Assembly: GCA_021234155.1 (NCBI GenBank)
Contig: JAJEKV010000072.1
Span: 6,123,676 to 6,187,675, forward strand
Direction of reading: 5' to 3'
Source: Isoetes taiwanensis
Lineage: Eukaryota > Streptophyta > Lycopodiopsida > Isoetales > Isoetaceae
Length of the DNA: 64,000 bases
Under the pieces are notes generated by a model. It searched no databases. It had not been told where the DNA came from and saw only the letters and a list, made by a program, of their open reading frames with translations. Shown in pieces: positions 11,025-22,680 of this stretch. Positions within the stretch are counted from its first letter, which is position 1. Each line of letters begins with the position of its first letter. Position numbers and translations under genes: made by a program.

Positions 11025-11730
11025 TCAGATCCTGCTGAGGTTCATTTGGTAGTCTGCCGATCCCTCTCCTCTGTTCAAGCTTCTCCGTTCCTCAGCTCTC
11101 CTCGGATCTTCTTGAATCCCGAGCAAAATGTTGTTACCGCTTGGCCGGTAAGAAGCTCGGCCCACAATTCTGCGGGGCAGCGGACCCATATCTATCGAAT
11201 GGTTGTCGGATAGTCTATCTTGATATCGGGGGATTTCCCCCATATAAAGGCTTTGGAATCCTCGTGCCAGCGGTATGGGGAACCTCTATTGCTCTACCAT
11301 CTATGACGGCAAAGCCATCCCCCAGAGATCTGGGTACTCCTTCCTCGGCGGCCGTCAGATCAGCCCGGCTCTATTTCCCCGTGGTCGCCCCTCCCCGCCA
11401 AGCCTCCTCACGGTCGGCCTCCGATCCGATGTCTTCCTCCCTCGGTATGCCCTTCCCTGCTCGAGGATAGAATTTAATGAGCATCATGACCATGTCATGT
11501 TGCTCGACAATGGTATAGGAGAGCTGGCGGAGGTTCAGCCGGATCAGAAATGGCTCTGAGAAGTGATAGATAGGATAGGGGATCCTATCGTTGTTCTCAA
11601 ACCGGTTCACCAACTCATCTAAAAGGATGTCGATGAAGGCCGGATCTGTAGCCATGTACCGGGCGATCATGGCATAAATCTCCACGATGCTGAGGGTAGA
11701 AGGGTCCGGGGCCCTCTTGGTATTGGCCAT
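11025..11730 (-). CDS. Element A ORF1, unknown protein
   Basis: First ORF after the primer site on the minus strand. The chosen start is the ATG at 11730 (MANTKRAPDPSTLSIVEIY). The open part to 11371 reads through a helical-looking segment (YAMIARYMATDPAFIDILL, LVNRFENNDRIPYPIYHF) and an acidic and glycine-rich end. Coding-like sequence continues in shifted frames to about 11025. I recognise no domain. Its position, between primer site and gag, matches ORF1 of the B elements. I see no convincing sequence match between them, however. Confidence 0.4.
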
Positions 11731-11799
11731 AGCGGTAGCACTAAGGTCTACCTGGTCGAAAAAGGAGGCTGGGTGGCGGAAAAGCGGCAAGGGGGAGGC

Positions 11800-12500
11800 T
11801 TAGGGTTCCCAAGACACAAGGCGGGCTTAATGCAACGTCAAGTCCGGTGGCGATGGCGGGCGGCGGCTCTGGCGGTTGAAGGTGCTGAAGGCAAGGCAAA
11901 ACAAACCACAAGAAGAAATTTAAACGGCTAGATAACTTTTGAAATTTTTAAATTTTCCTATTAACTTTTTTTTTAATTATTATTATTATAAAATAATTAT
12001 ACGGCGGAAATACGCGAGGCATATGGTCGGGCGCCGGCTGCATTATACGTGCTCCCCGCCGACTAGGGTCGCCGAAAAACAAGCGGGCGCCGGGTTGACT
12101 GGCGGGCGCGTTGACTCCCTCGTCGACCGGTCGGGCGCCGACTGCATTTTCGGCTCTTCTACCGTGACTGCAAGACGACAAAAAGCAAGCGGCGCCCGAG
12201 TTGGTTTTTGGGCCTGCCCTTGACCATTTTTCGCCTGGAGACGACCGTTCTAGGGTAATTTGAGTATGTCCGATCCAATGGACGCACCTTCTCCGTCATT
12301 TGAGCTACCTACTGACATTTACAATTCTTCCAATTCTTGGGCCCTCCAGTCGCCCTATCCTTCTTAAAGCTACAATTTCCTAGTTTAACCTAACACCGAA
12401 CCAAACATCAAAGAGGACTAACAACACATTAACTTAGCCTCCTCCTAACTACCGTATACGAAGTTAGTGTTTGGCCGCTGCTATGATTTTGAGCAACCAA
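11800..12500 (-). other. Leader region of element A
   Basis: Non-coding leader between primer site and ORF1. Four GC-rich boxes with the palindromic core GGGCGCC or GGCGCCC occur near 12028, 12085, 12132 and 12190, spaced by roughly 50-60 bases. AT-rich sequence flanks them (11930-12000). I see no hairpin of the type found in the B elements. Confidence 0.45.
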
Positions 12501-12506
12501 ATCACG

Positions 12507-12520
12507 GCTCACGATACCAC
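12507..12520 (-). other. Primer-binding site of element A (damaged)
   Basis: Read on the minus strand this is TGGTATCGTGAGCC, against the plant consensus TGGTATCAGAGC that pairs with initiator-Met tRNA. The only disturbance is at the CAG of the consensus. The site adjoins the 5' LTR edge as expected. Confidence 0.7.
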
Positions 12521-12521
12521 C

Positions 12522-14104
12522 GTGGACGCCCTTAATATATATGACCCCTACCGTATACATACGGGACTTTCCCCCCATGGCGACCATCGCACCATGAGCG
12601 GGGCCCCCATCTAACCCGGGCGCCTACATAGAGACGCCAGTGAAGGACACGGAGGGGTCATTCGCCCACGCTTCCGATGATAGGGCCCTACGTCGCGGAA
12701 GCATGAATATAAGGGTTAGCACACAGCATAAATCATATATATATATAAGTGGCCACCACGAAGGGTGGCGCATCCATCCAGATACTAACAACACAGAATA
12801 TGCATCTAACTAAGAAAACACCCAAAAGCCCAGGTTCTACCCCTACTCCGGACTCTAGTGGGGAGCGTCGCCGGTCTGGTCTCGAGATCAGCAGACCGAA
12901 TCTTGGCATGGCGTTATCGGGCATAGAACATCGGCTAGGGTTGTCCACTCCATCCGCCCCTCCCAGTACACACTTTGCGATGGGGTCGATTCACGCTATG
13001 GCTTCGCTATAGCCTTCGGAGACGCAGACTCAAGGTATCACCCTTGAGCCTACTCCAAAGTTCATGACACCTGTCCGATGAGGCAGGTCGGGGAAGCGCC
13101 CCTTCCGTGATCCAATTGGTTCCATGGGTGAGCTAGAGAATACGTGCGGCCTTAAATAATTCCCCCGTGATCCGTGCACTCCGGCGTACTCACCCTAAAT
13201 CTACTCAAAGTGCATGGTGCCCCATACGGGTCACACCACTACACCCAGGGAGTGTCAGACCCATACCCGGCCCTCTGCGTGACCGGCTATCAGGCCCAGC
13301 CCACTGTAGGGGTCTCAGGAGCCTTGTATGCTCATGCAAGACCCCACCCCTCATCTTACCACTGTGTCCCTTGTCTGGTGCTAAGCCAGACCATAGCATC
13401 TATGACCCGGTGAGCTCTTGTGCACAGGCCGAAACTAGTAGGGTGTTAAGGAAACACTAGGAGCATTCTATATGCAAGTTCAGAGGCCTCTACCCCCCTT
13501 TAACCCCTGTTTACTGGAAACTACTGAACTAACTCATAGAGACATCGACCCTTTCATAACAGAGCATCATTCATAATTGAACAATATTCCTAGTTACCAA
13601 AGAAGGGTTAATCTGAACCAAAGCTAGTCAGACAAGAATTCCCAAGTATTATCCTACAATTTGCAAGTTAAGCTACCACTGACCAGTGTTTCGGCTAGAG
13701 CCGTTGTCAAGAGGCGCTTCCATGGTACTGTACTGGGGCGGCAGCGACGGTTAGCGGTGTCTTGGCGATTGGGCGCGGTTCAGCAACTGGGCTCGGAGCG
13801 CTTAGCTGCTTCCTGGTGCTGGTTGGGTCGAAATTGGGGTGATATGAGGATGGCGCCTCCCTTTGGTGGCCTAGTTTAGCAACCCTCATGCTGGCCACCC
13901 GGGTTATGCCAAATGGCGCCTTCCCACTATGAATTGACCTAATCACATGTCTTTAGATAATTATCCTTTATAATTCGGTTAACATAGCTAATTAAATCCA
14001 TTGTGGCCAACCCCCTAGGTTATCATACCCTAGGTGGCGTACCTATACTAGGTGACGTGTCAATATATTTATACGTATACCGTATAAATACTTGGAACGT
14101 CACA
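12522..14104 (-). repeat. 5' LTR of element A
   Basis: This is the right LTR on the plus strand, and the 5' LTR of the element, ending ACGTCACA. It matches 1075-2660 throughout. The AT-rich tract near 12735-12750 (repeated at about 1297-1310) may hold the promoter, but no defined TATA box was verified. Confidence 0.88.
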
Positions 14105-14109
14105 TTTTC

Positions 14110-14900
14110 CCTGATCTTTCTGCATACTTCATTTCATAAGAAGTATGAACTATTCTACCGGGTATGGTAGATTTTCATATGTATTTTTCTCCCTTTGAAA
14201 TATAAAAACAATGTTTGCATCACCACAGCTTCACCACATTTTTCACCACATTTTTCACCACAGCTTTCACCACAGATTTCACCATAATCAGCCAGGGGCA
14301 TTGACCATTTTTTGACCCGGTCAGAAAATGGAATGGCTCTCAGATTCCTGATAGTATCTTGACTGATTTTGGTGACAGCAATATATGGATCCCAAATTAG
14401 GTCCCTGAATTGATATGAGGCCAAAATTCATTAAGCTCTGCTTTGTGCAAAGATTCTTGCAAGGCCACTAACTTTTGCTTCAGGGAATTTTGTGTTTTTC
14501 TTTTCAGTTTCTTTTGAACCCGAGCCACCCATCTCATATTTTCCTATTTGCTGCTGGTTACCATATTTTGTTAGTGTGCAGATCATAGATTCTGCACCTT
14601 CAAGTTCCTTGTTTGCATTTTATAATTAATGACAAAAAGTTCAACTAATCAATAGCAGTTGACTAATTAAAAAGAACAAAGGAAACTCGAGAGAACGATT
14701 AAAGCAAAAAAATAGTCACAAATGGTTGTAGAGAAGAGGAGTTCTCATTATTAATGAAAAAGCTTTACAAAAAATGGAGTCACAAGAACTATTGCAAAAC
14801 AAGTTCTGTATTTAATTAAAAAGCTTTACAAAGAATAGTCACAAGGACTATTGCCAAAAAAATTGAAACCAGGGATTACAAAAAACAAGGCTTGATCTTC
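14110..14900. repeat. AT-rich intergenic stretch with TTCACCACA repeats
   Basis: No gene is seen. At 14215-14290 the motif ttcaccaca is repeated about five times with small variations. The same motif recurs at 15440-15530 and 16085-16180, and in inverse form at 49150-49450. The rest is AT-rich, with direct repeats around 14755-14850 (agctttacaaaaaatgg-like). Confidence 0.45.
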
Positions 14901-14904
14901 AGGC

Positions 14905-15224
14905 CATCTTCAGCTCTATATGGAGGTCGTCCTCCATGGCATACATCTTCATTTCGAGGAGTCGCTCCTCGCCGAGGTAACCCGCATGCACCCACTGATC
15001 ACCCGCAATGAAGCTTACTGATGATCCATGATGAGCTTCTCCACCTCCGTGGAGTGAACTCTCGCCCGATCAGAATCGGATGGCCTCCTCCTGAGGAAGA
15101 TACGGATTCTCCTAAGGAAGACACCTGATCCTCCCGAGGAAGAAATGGACCGTGGCCAAGGCGGGAGGAGCGAGCACCATGGCCGGTGATAGTATTCCCA
15201 AGGTGTAGTCTTGAACTTGGCCAT
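14905..15224 (-). CDS. Small hypothetical ORF
   Basis: An unrecognised small minus-strand ORF starting at the ATG at 15224 (MAKFKTTPWEYYHRPW). It is rich in S, R, P and G, and the first frame stops at about 15015. In a neighbouring frame the sequence continues as WVHAGYLGEERLLEMKMYAM to about 14905, so a single indel may split one longer product. No domain was seen. It could equally be chance open sequence in GC-rich DNA. Confidence 0.25.
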
Positions 15225-15524
15225 GGCGGAAGTGAAGGAGATGGACGGAATGGGGAAGGAGTGAAGGAGATGGCGAATAAACGATGGGGACGGAATGGAC
15301 GGAATGAAGTCAGCAGGCGAATTTTGGGAATAAAGGGATGCAAAATCGTAGGCATGCATACGATTTTGGGAATGAGGCGTAAGAGGAAAGGGACGCTTTG
15401 CATGCATACGACAGCACACCCTGGGGAGCCGAGCCACCCACCACATGTCACCACATGATTCACCATATGTACCATTTGCATCACCACAAAGATAACCACA
15501 AAGATTCACCACATGATTCACCAC

Positions 15525-16095
15525 ATGCCACCTAGGCTCCAACATGCCAAGGTGGCTCAAACATGCCACCTAGGCTCCAACATGCCACTTACGCTCCAAC
15601 ATGCCACGTAGCATGCCACCTAGGATCCAACATGCCACCTGGGCTCAAGCGTACCACGTGAGCTCCAACATGCCAAGTTGGCTCCAACGTGCCACCTAGG
15701 CTCAAGCATGCCAAGGTGGCTCAAATATGCCACCTAGGCTCCAACATGCCACCAAGGCTCCAACATGCCACCTAGGCTCCAACATGCCAACTAGGCTCCA
15801 ACATGCCTCGTGAGCTCTAGCATGCCACCTAGGCTCCAACGTGCCACCTAGGCTCCAACATGCCACTTAGGCTCCAACATGCCACCTAGCATGCCACCTA
15901 GGCTCCAACATGCCACCTAGGCTGAAGCGTACCACGTGAGCTCCAACATGTCAAGTTGGCTCCAACGTGCCACCTAGGCTCAAGCCTGCCAAGGTGGCTC
16001 AAATATGCCACCTAGGCTCCAACATGCCAAGGTGGCTCAAACATGCCACCTAGGCTCCAACATGCCACGTAGGCTCCAACATGCCACCTATGATT
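15525..16095. repeat. Minisatellite, 19-20 bp unit
   Basis: A tandem array of roughly thirty units close to CCACCTAGGCTCCAACATG, with substitution variants (aaggtgg, acgtgag, tcaagc) recurring in a higher-order pattern. For example, 15640-15720 resembles 15920-16000. The array is bracketed on both sides by ttcaccacatg motifs. There are no distinct spacers. Confidence 0.9.
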
Positions 16096-16269
16096 CACCA
16101 CATGATTCACCACATGCACCACATGATTCACCACATGCACCATTTGCATCACCACATCTATCACGACATGTATCACCACATTGTCATGAATCTTTGAATA
16201 CATCAATTTCTTCTGGAGATTTGAACTCCACCAGAGTGTTGCTCTGGTTAGCCAGAAAAGTCTATTGTA

Positions 16270-17430
16270 TACAATAGTATACAATAATGTACGTTAGAGT
16301 GTCAATGAAAGAATAGGTTACAAGAATAACCTCTTTGGTTACAATAATACAAACAAGTGATTACAAGTAAAGATCTATTGATATGTCAACCTCAACTTCA
16401 TTACTAGAGCAACCGTGGTTTCACAACATCAATCATCATTCTCAAGGCGTCCAAATACCGCCACTAGAAATTGGTACACCCTGCAACAAACATATCAGGC
16501 CTCACGCTGGATGAGTAATACCTTCAAATTTACTTAACTCACCTTGCATTGGGATAGTATGTCCAAGTCTCGCGACATCGCAGCCACAACTTTTTACAAA
16601 GACACATATAGCAGACCACACGACCAAAGAATCGACCGAGTGGGGAACTTGTAATCTCTTGTGGTACAAATTTTTATGGTGCTTGGGAATTTTGTGTTTG
16701 CATCCTCAACAAAACCCATGACAAAGCTCTGAGCCCTTTGTACATTTCTAGGTCACAAAATGGTACACACCGGTCGACATTTAACCGGCTCACCTCCAAG
16801 ACCTACAATGACATACACTTTGCCCGGTCTTGCCGATAACATCTTTGGCGTAATGGTACATTCCGAAATTGCAAGTTGAGGGTTCAACAGCTTTGTCCTT
16901 TGAAGCAAGCTCGCTCGACAAGAATGTGTGTAAATGAGCGATCCAAAAATGGAACCTCTGCTCCATGTCATGCTTGATGCGTACTGGTGCATACACCGCC
17001 AAAGTCCAAGGTCCGTAAAACAAGATGATTTAAGAAACAAATGTAAGACTTCAAATCTGAGTTGTTTATATTAAATTACTAACCTCATGAAGAAATGGAC
17101 TATCCCATTATCGAACCAATCCCTACTTTTCTCCAATATTCGATTGAATCTTGATCAAGCACAACAGTTCCTCACTGTCCTTTAAACACTTCAAGTGGCA
17201 AGTGTTCTGGTCGGATGTGCGCCTTAACACCGCAAATTCTCGTGGCCGGTGGTGTAAGTTTACATTCAGCAAAATGGAAGATCATTGAAAACCTTGAGGA
17301 ACATTGAAATAGCCAAGAAATGAACAATTGAAGTAAAACTTTGTTTATATTAAAAAGTCAAGAGAGGTTACATCATATACACAATAATACTATTTCTAGG
17401 CTTTAGTTCTATGTTTTTCATCATATTAAT
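16270..17430 (-). other. Unassigned region with degraded coding traces
   Basis: No gene can be supported. A minus-strand open stretch at 16753-17040 could be a downstream exon of the neighbouring FCP1-like remnant, but no domain is visible. Flanking AT-rich sequence contains nothing I recognise. Confidence 0.25.
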
Positions 17431-17436
17431 ACAAAT

Positions 17437-18212
17437 TTGACTCTCAAAGGTCAAACATATTCAGATTTTGTTGCTTTCGATATAACTTTGCACATTCCCC
17501 GCCTTCAAGAACCTCTCAAGCCAACCTTTAGATCATTCATGAGGAAATTGCCATCTACTATGTCGTGGCTCCAAATTGCTTGGACAGATCATGGTGTTTG
17601 GCTCATTGAGGTACCCTTTGTATCTACGTCATCAATGAGAAGCACGTTCTCTTTTGTGAAACCTCGAAATTGGTCAGAGACCTTTTGAGGTGCTTCAAAA
17701 AATTGGCTTTCCACCAAGATATAAATTTGTGTTGGTACACCGATCCCGGTTCCATATGAACTTGAATTTGTCCTTGTATTTCATCAATGCTCCCTTAACT
17801 ATCATTCTCAAGTTTTGAGCCCGCAGGCCGACCAAAGTGCTATATGAAAATCGGGATCGCACTAATCTATGAACTCGCCCACTGGTCTAGTTACTACCCA
17901 CTTGGATCCGCGGTGTGATCAACTTAACACCAACTTCTTTGGCAAAGGGTAGTAACCGACTCTTGTCATAGCTTCTACCCAAAACTCCATTGTAGTAAAA
18001 AAAAGCAAGATTGGGCTTAACCTTGTAGTCTTCGCATGGACAGAGTTGGTGCAGGTATCGAAACTTCGCTCAAAGATTTCTTGGTGCAGTATTGAAACTT
18101 CGCCAAAGATCTCTTCGCAAGTGGGCTGGAAACTTCGCAAAAAGATGTCTTGAGGTGTCTTTTGTTTGGAATTCTCGCTCTTGCTTTTTCTCCGAGACAC
18201 TTCTAGCTGCAA
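17437..18212 (-). pseudogene. FCP1/HAD-type phosphatase-like gene remnant
   Basis: Minus-strand coding remains resembling plant FCP1-homology (HAD superfamily) proteins. Across shifted frames one reads DFHIALWSA, then YKDKFKFIWNRDRCTNTNL, KPIFEAPQKVSDQF and ENVLLIDDV, then a C-terminal AGNVQSYIESNKI. In the family, the LWS segment, the W-D/R-x-x-C-T segment and the L-L-x-D-D motif (metal-binding acidic pair) occur in this order. The DXDX nucleophile motif near the N-terminus was not found. Upstream sequence (17919-18212) is lysine- and serine-rich. Several stops and shifts suggest a pseudogene, unless consensus errors caused them. Confidence 0.5.
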
Positions 18213-18913
18213 AAATTTAAATGATTCTCAGAACTATATGGGTCAAATTAAAAAGAAGACAGCACAAAAGGTTGGAAGTTACCTTGTGACTTACATTCAC
18301 CTAACGATTTGTTCAGATCATAACCCCGATGCATCCGCTGATTTGGCGATTGGTGTGGAGCATGACTTAATGCATCTGCTGATCTGATAGATTGTTGTCC
18401 AGTTGGAGCTTGACTTGATGCACCTATTGATTTGTTGACATCTACTGATTATTCCGAGTTCCTGTAACATGATGCATCTTCTGTGTCTAATGCTATTGAA
18501 GGGGTGTGAGTGTCTTGTCCCCCTACCTGACCACATTGTATCTCTATATCTACAAAGTAGGGATGAAGAAGTAAGCTACATATCCCAATTGCATCAAACA
18601 AGACTTGGTTACCTTTGAGGGTAGAAAATAATTCCCTTTTGGTGTGCTATATGGACTCACAAAGTCATTGCCACCAAAAGATGAACAGCTAGGACCTGAA
18701 TTAGTAAACGCACCATGCTCGCAAAACCGGAATTGAATCACAATTGATTGTAACTATGCTTTGGTTTTTTAACTAAGCTCCGTGCTTTTTACTCTTTTTA
18801 CGATGTTCCTGCTTATATATATCTAAAGTGCCCCCTATAATGAGCGAGCGATCTCATGGGGGGTGGGGCACTTTTAGATACAATAAACAGGACAAGCAAA
18901 AGAGACTAAGCCC

Positions 18914-20487
18914 TGCGGACGCCCCCCCCTCAGAGATACACGGGCACTCTTCAGATACAAACAGAGTTCTTCCCCACACCAGCTCCATGTCGATACAGGG
19001 CCCTCCACATATCACTCGCACTGCACCAGTCCCAAAGGGAAGAGTGAAGGTGTCATTCTACCCTGCCTCCCTCAGACCTACCTAGCTGCAGAAGCCGTAA
19101 ACATACATGTCGCGAGTACATACATCAACATCATATGACCATCACGGCGATGGTCCTCCACATATCCGCATAGACAAAGATCAAAGACATCACATAGGGA
19201 ATCCTACCCAAGGCTCGCACTCAAGGGATGACTGACGGCTTGGGTCTCCAGAGTTCATTGCGCATGAGTTCATGGCAATGGATTGGGCTGGGTATAAGAA
19301 CATGGCATAGGGTTGTCCACTCCATCCGCCCCTTCCCGTGCACACTTTGCGAGTAGGCTGAAAAGTGTTGGGACTGACCAGAGCCCGGGATACATAGCCA
19401 AGGGGGCTATATCCCGGGTTGCATCTCCCCAGCCCGATGGGGGTGTAGGGATCTCCCCCTCCGTGAGATCTACATGCCGACTCAAGGTGACTAGAGGGCC
19501 ACCGCCTGTGACTCGACTTTGAACTCAATGGAAGGTCATATTCACCACCTCACGAAAGTGTGAGCCCATGCCTTGCCCACACGCAAAGGGCAAGCCATTA
19601 GACCTAGTCACAATGATCCCCGGCAAGTACTAACACACCATAGGGATCGCTCAAGAGTCAGAACACGAGCCTCCTTATAAGCCGGGCCCGCCCCTCCACC
19701 TACAACCAGGGGGGCTTGTGCACGTCAGCAACTACAAGGTGTGCTAGAGAGGCTACTCTAGGAGCATCAACTACAAAGCTTTAGGTCTCTACCCCCTTCC
19801 CAATACAAGGAGTTCACAGAGATACATCATCCAAATACATCACGTAAGAACCAAAGAACTAGATCTAATCATAGAGTTAGGTTCTTTAGTTAGTGTCCCC
19901 AGAGATCTAAGATCTAGATAGTTATTTTGGGCAATTTAATAGTCTAAACCTACCGATTCTATGACTAGAAGACGGGCTTTAAGCTATTAAATTGACCAAA
20001 TACCCCATCCTTGAGTGGCTCCTCCCGACCTCGAAGTTCATCCATCCTGGCCGAAATGAAAGCCGGCTCGGGGAACCGATGGTGCACCGGCCATGGCTCT
20101 CGGGAGGCTGTTTTGGCTCCCCGGGCAGCCAAACCGAGCTCTAAAACCCTAAGGACTAAAAAACTAGCAAGCTAGGGTTTTCCCACCCTAAATAGACATG
20201 GGGTTTAGGCTAGGGTTTTCAATTACCCAATTTGGCATGTGGGATAATTGGAAAGCCCCCACTTGCCTTTTAATGGCTAGGTGGCAAAATATGCCAACAT
20301 GGAAAGGTGTGTCTCATTAATGTGCACATGTGCACATTAATAATATATGAACACTCCTAGCAAGTTGCCCCTAGGGCTACTTACCCGCTATCCGGCTATG
20401 CATTACGCCGGTCGGAGTGAGCGGTATGCGATTTGGCAAGTATAAAGATACGCCCCGGGACCGTGATAATCGCGGCCGAACGCCACA
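18914..20487 (-). repeat. 3' LTR of element B1
   Basis: Aligns with 31245-32790, 47589-49139 and, in inverse orientation, with 33355-33976 and 49455-51030. It ends AACGCCACA. No coding capacity. Confidence 0.82.
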
Positions 20488-20500
20488 TTCTCCCCACCTT
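20488..20500 (-). other. Polypurine tract of element B1
   Basis: On the minus strand AAGGTGGGGAGAA directly precedes the LTR start TGTGGCG. This fixes the LTR edge and the orientation. Confidence 0.7.
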
Positions 20501-21330
20501 GAAATGATGTTGTCCGGCAAAGATCGGGGTCTCCCCACCTTGGGATCTTCCTAACCCGCAACCCGCAATCAACGGATGCCTACAATATAATATTTATACA
20601 TTTATCACGATTACCCTAAGGTAATTACTTTTAGAACATTATTACGCCATTATATTATGGAATACTTATCAATTCATAACACCATTAACAAGTTATTCAC
20701 TATCTTAAGTTAGACAAAATTTCAACATTTCATATCTATAATTATTGTCCGAGGTACTTTTCATTCCTTGCAACACATTCCAACAAAACTTGTGTTGTAA
20801 GTCTCGTGAGCTCTTCGACCTCCCTTGCCCTCCCGGAGCCCCATCGGCTCAGTGCAGTCGAAACTACGCTAGTACCGCTTTAATTATTTAATAAATTTTG
20901 GTTATATGGTGACCACCCCACCCATCTACATGAATGCATGGCTAATCTCCTGCCAGTAGGGAAGAGGATGAATCTTCCATAATGGCCGGGAGACAGCGCC
21001 TATATGCCTATATGCCGCCGTGCCTACACCTCTAGTTGCCCAAATATGGAGGATATCCTTCTCGCGGGGGGTCGCTAAGGATAGATTCCTCCCATCAAAG
21101 CATATATGGGGCTAAAGGTGCTTTCCTATCAATGCATTCCTTCATGACCTCCTTTCTTCGGGTCGCCTACTCGCGGGACGTAAGTAGACTTTCTAATCTA
21201 CCTTCCACTCGCCTAATCGGAAACGCGGGCCATGCCTACATTGACATTACACCACGCCTAGAGATCACCGTAGTGGTCTCATCATCGGTAATAACGCATG
21301 CACCCATACCAAGCTTAGGTTGCATGCGAG
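20501..21330. other. Non-coding spacer between pol and 3' LTR of B1
   Basis: About 830 bases without a supported gene. It is AT-rich to 20900 and mixed afterwards. It is the expected untranslated spacer of the element. Confidence 0.5.
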
Positions 21331-21336
21331 ATTAAT

Positions 21337-22680
21337 CTATACAAGAATTAACCTACACAAATCGACATGCCCGAGCCGATTTCTTCGAGATGACCTTGCC
21401 GCCCCATTGCTCCATAAACCGTGGGTACCGCTTAGTAAATCCTTCTTAAGTACCCACGTCATGTTTTCCACCGGGCAAGTGTTTCCACTTGACCAAGTAT
21501 TGAGGAACTCCGACCTCCTTGTCTTCTTTGAAAGCTTTATCAAGAATCATTTCGAACTATTTCCAGCCGCTTCCTCCGCCATTTCCAACAACGTTGAGTG
21601 TCCAAGACTTCGCCCGGGTTTGGAGTATGCTTCTTCAACAAACTCACGGGAAGACCTTATGAATCTTTAGGTGTGCCGGCAAATCCAACTTGTAGGATTG
21701 ATTACCTACTCTCTCGACTTATTCCGAAAGGTCCAAACCCCACCTTGGAGCAAGCTTCTGCAATTCCCAACCCGAAGCCACCGCTTCACCTTGATCTTGA
21801 GCCAAACATCATCTCCAACTTTGAACTCTCTTACCGCTCGATGTTTGTCGGGCGATGCTCTTTTGTCGACTTCTTGTCGCTAGCGATACCCTCGAACCTC
21901 TTCCACGAAGCCGCCGCCGATATCGCCAACATCCGGCCGCGAAACTTCTACTTTTGACACCTGGTTGTGCCAAGTGTCCGAGTTAGGCAATCGATAGCCA
22001 TAATTGATCATAAATGGCTACATTTGGGATTTATTCCCCGCTTGGTGCTATTGTATGCAAACCCACCAAGTGAATAAATTCTTCCCACATACTTTGCTTA
22101 TTCCGCATATAGTTTCTTAGCATGTCTTCTAAGATCCTCGCTGGTCCGCCTCCGCCCGCCATCCGTCTGAGGATGATACGCCGTGCTCATGGATAGCTTG
22201 GTCTGAATCGCCGCTAAGAGGTCTTGCCAAAAGGCACTCATGAACTTCGATCCCCCTCGCTTCGAGATAATCTCCCTTGGCATGCCATGAAGCCTCAAGA
22301 TCTCTTTTTGTGAAGAGCTTTGCCGTATCCATAGTCAGATTCGTGGTCCCGCAAGGCACAAAATGTGCCATCTTCGACAACTTGTCGACCACTACCATCA
22401 AGGCATCCTTGCCTCTTGCCGTTCTTGGGAGTCCCGTGATGAAGTCCATGCCGATTACCTCCCACTTAGCGCTTGGCACCGCTTAATGGCTCTTAATGCC
22501 CCTCGAATTGGTTGCTCCGCCTTCGCCGCTCGCCGGGCATAGCCGACATTCCTTGATGTAGCACGCTATTTGCTTCTTCATTCTCGGCCAATAATAGCTG
22601 CCAAGCAAGACTTTGAAATATGTTTTCATGAATCCCGCATGGCCAGCTATTGGGTCAAGCAGCGTGTCGTGGAGGATCAA
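21337..22680 (-). pseudogene. Integrase and chromodomain of B1 (frameshifted)
   Basis: Minus-strand remains of integrase. At 22483-22680 the zinc-binding region with YYWPRMKKQIACYIKECRLC is seen. At 22129-22479 the catalytic core with WEVIGMDFITGLPRT and [14 protein letters not shown] is seen. At 22098-22298 comes KLSMSTAYHPQTDGG, the family's strongly conserved strand-helix. The chromodomain core YLVKWKHLP can be read near 21480-21505 with a frame change. Many frameshifts block a full product. It is homologous to 3241-4845. Confidence 0.75.

Larger units (their letters stand above)
1075..14104 (-). mobile_element. Complete Ty3/gypsy chromovirus, element A
   Basis: A full-length LTR retrotransposon read on the minus strand. 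LTR copies lie at 1075-2660 and 12522-14104, beginning TGTGACG and ending in ACA. The five bases outside each end are identical (ttttc at 1070-1074 and 14105-14109), the expected integration duplication. A polypurine tract adjoins the left LTR and a damaged initiator-Met primer site adjoins the right one. The order on the minus strand is LTR, primer site, ORF1, histone H3-like sequence, ORF2, ORF3, gag, protease, RT, RNase H, integrase, chromodomain, LTR. The roughly 4.5 kb between primer site and gag is unusually long for a chromovirus. Several frames are broken, so the copy as written is probably not autonomous. Confidence 0.9.

Noticed and set aside
15525-16095. Regular short repeats resembling a CRISPR array
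   Set aside because: Units are directly adjacent with no unique spacers, and the context is a eukaryotic nuclear genome. It is a minisatellite.
18909-18913. agccc as target duplication of B1
   Set aside because: The right LTR edge near 32790 is too uncertain to confirm a matching copy.
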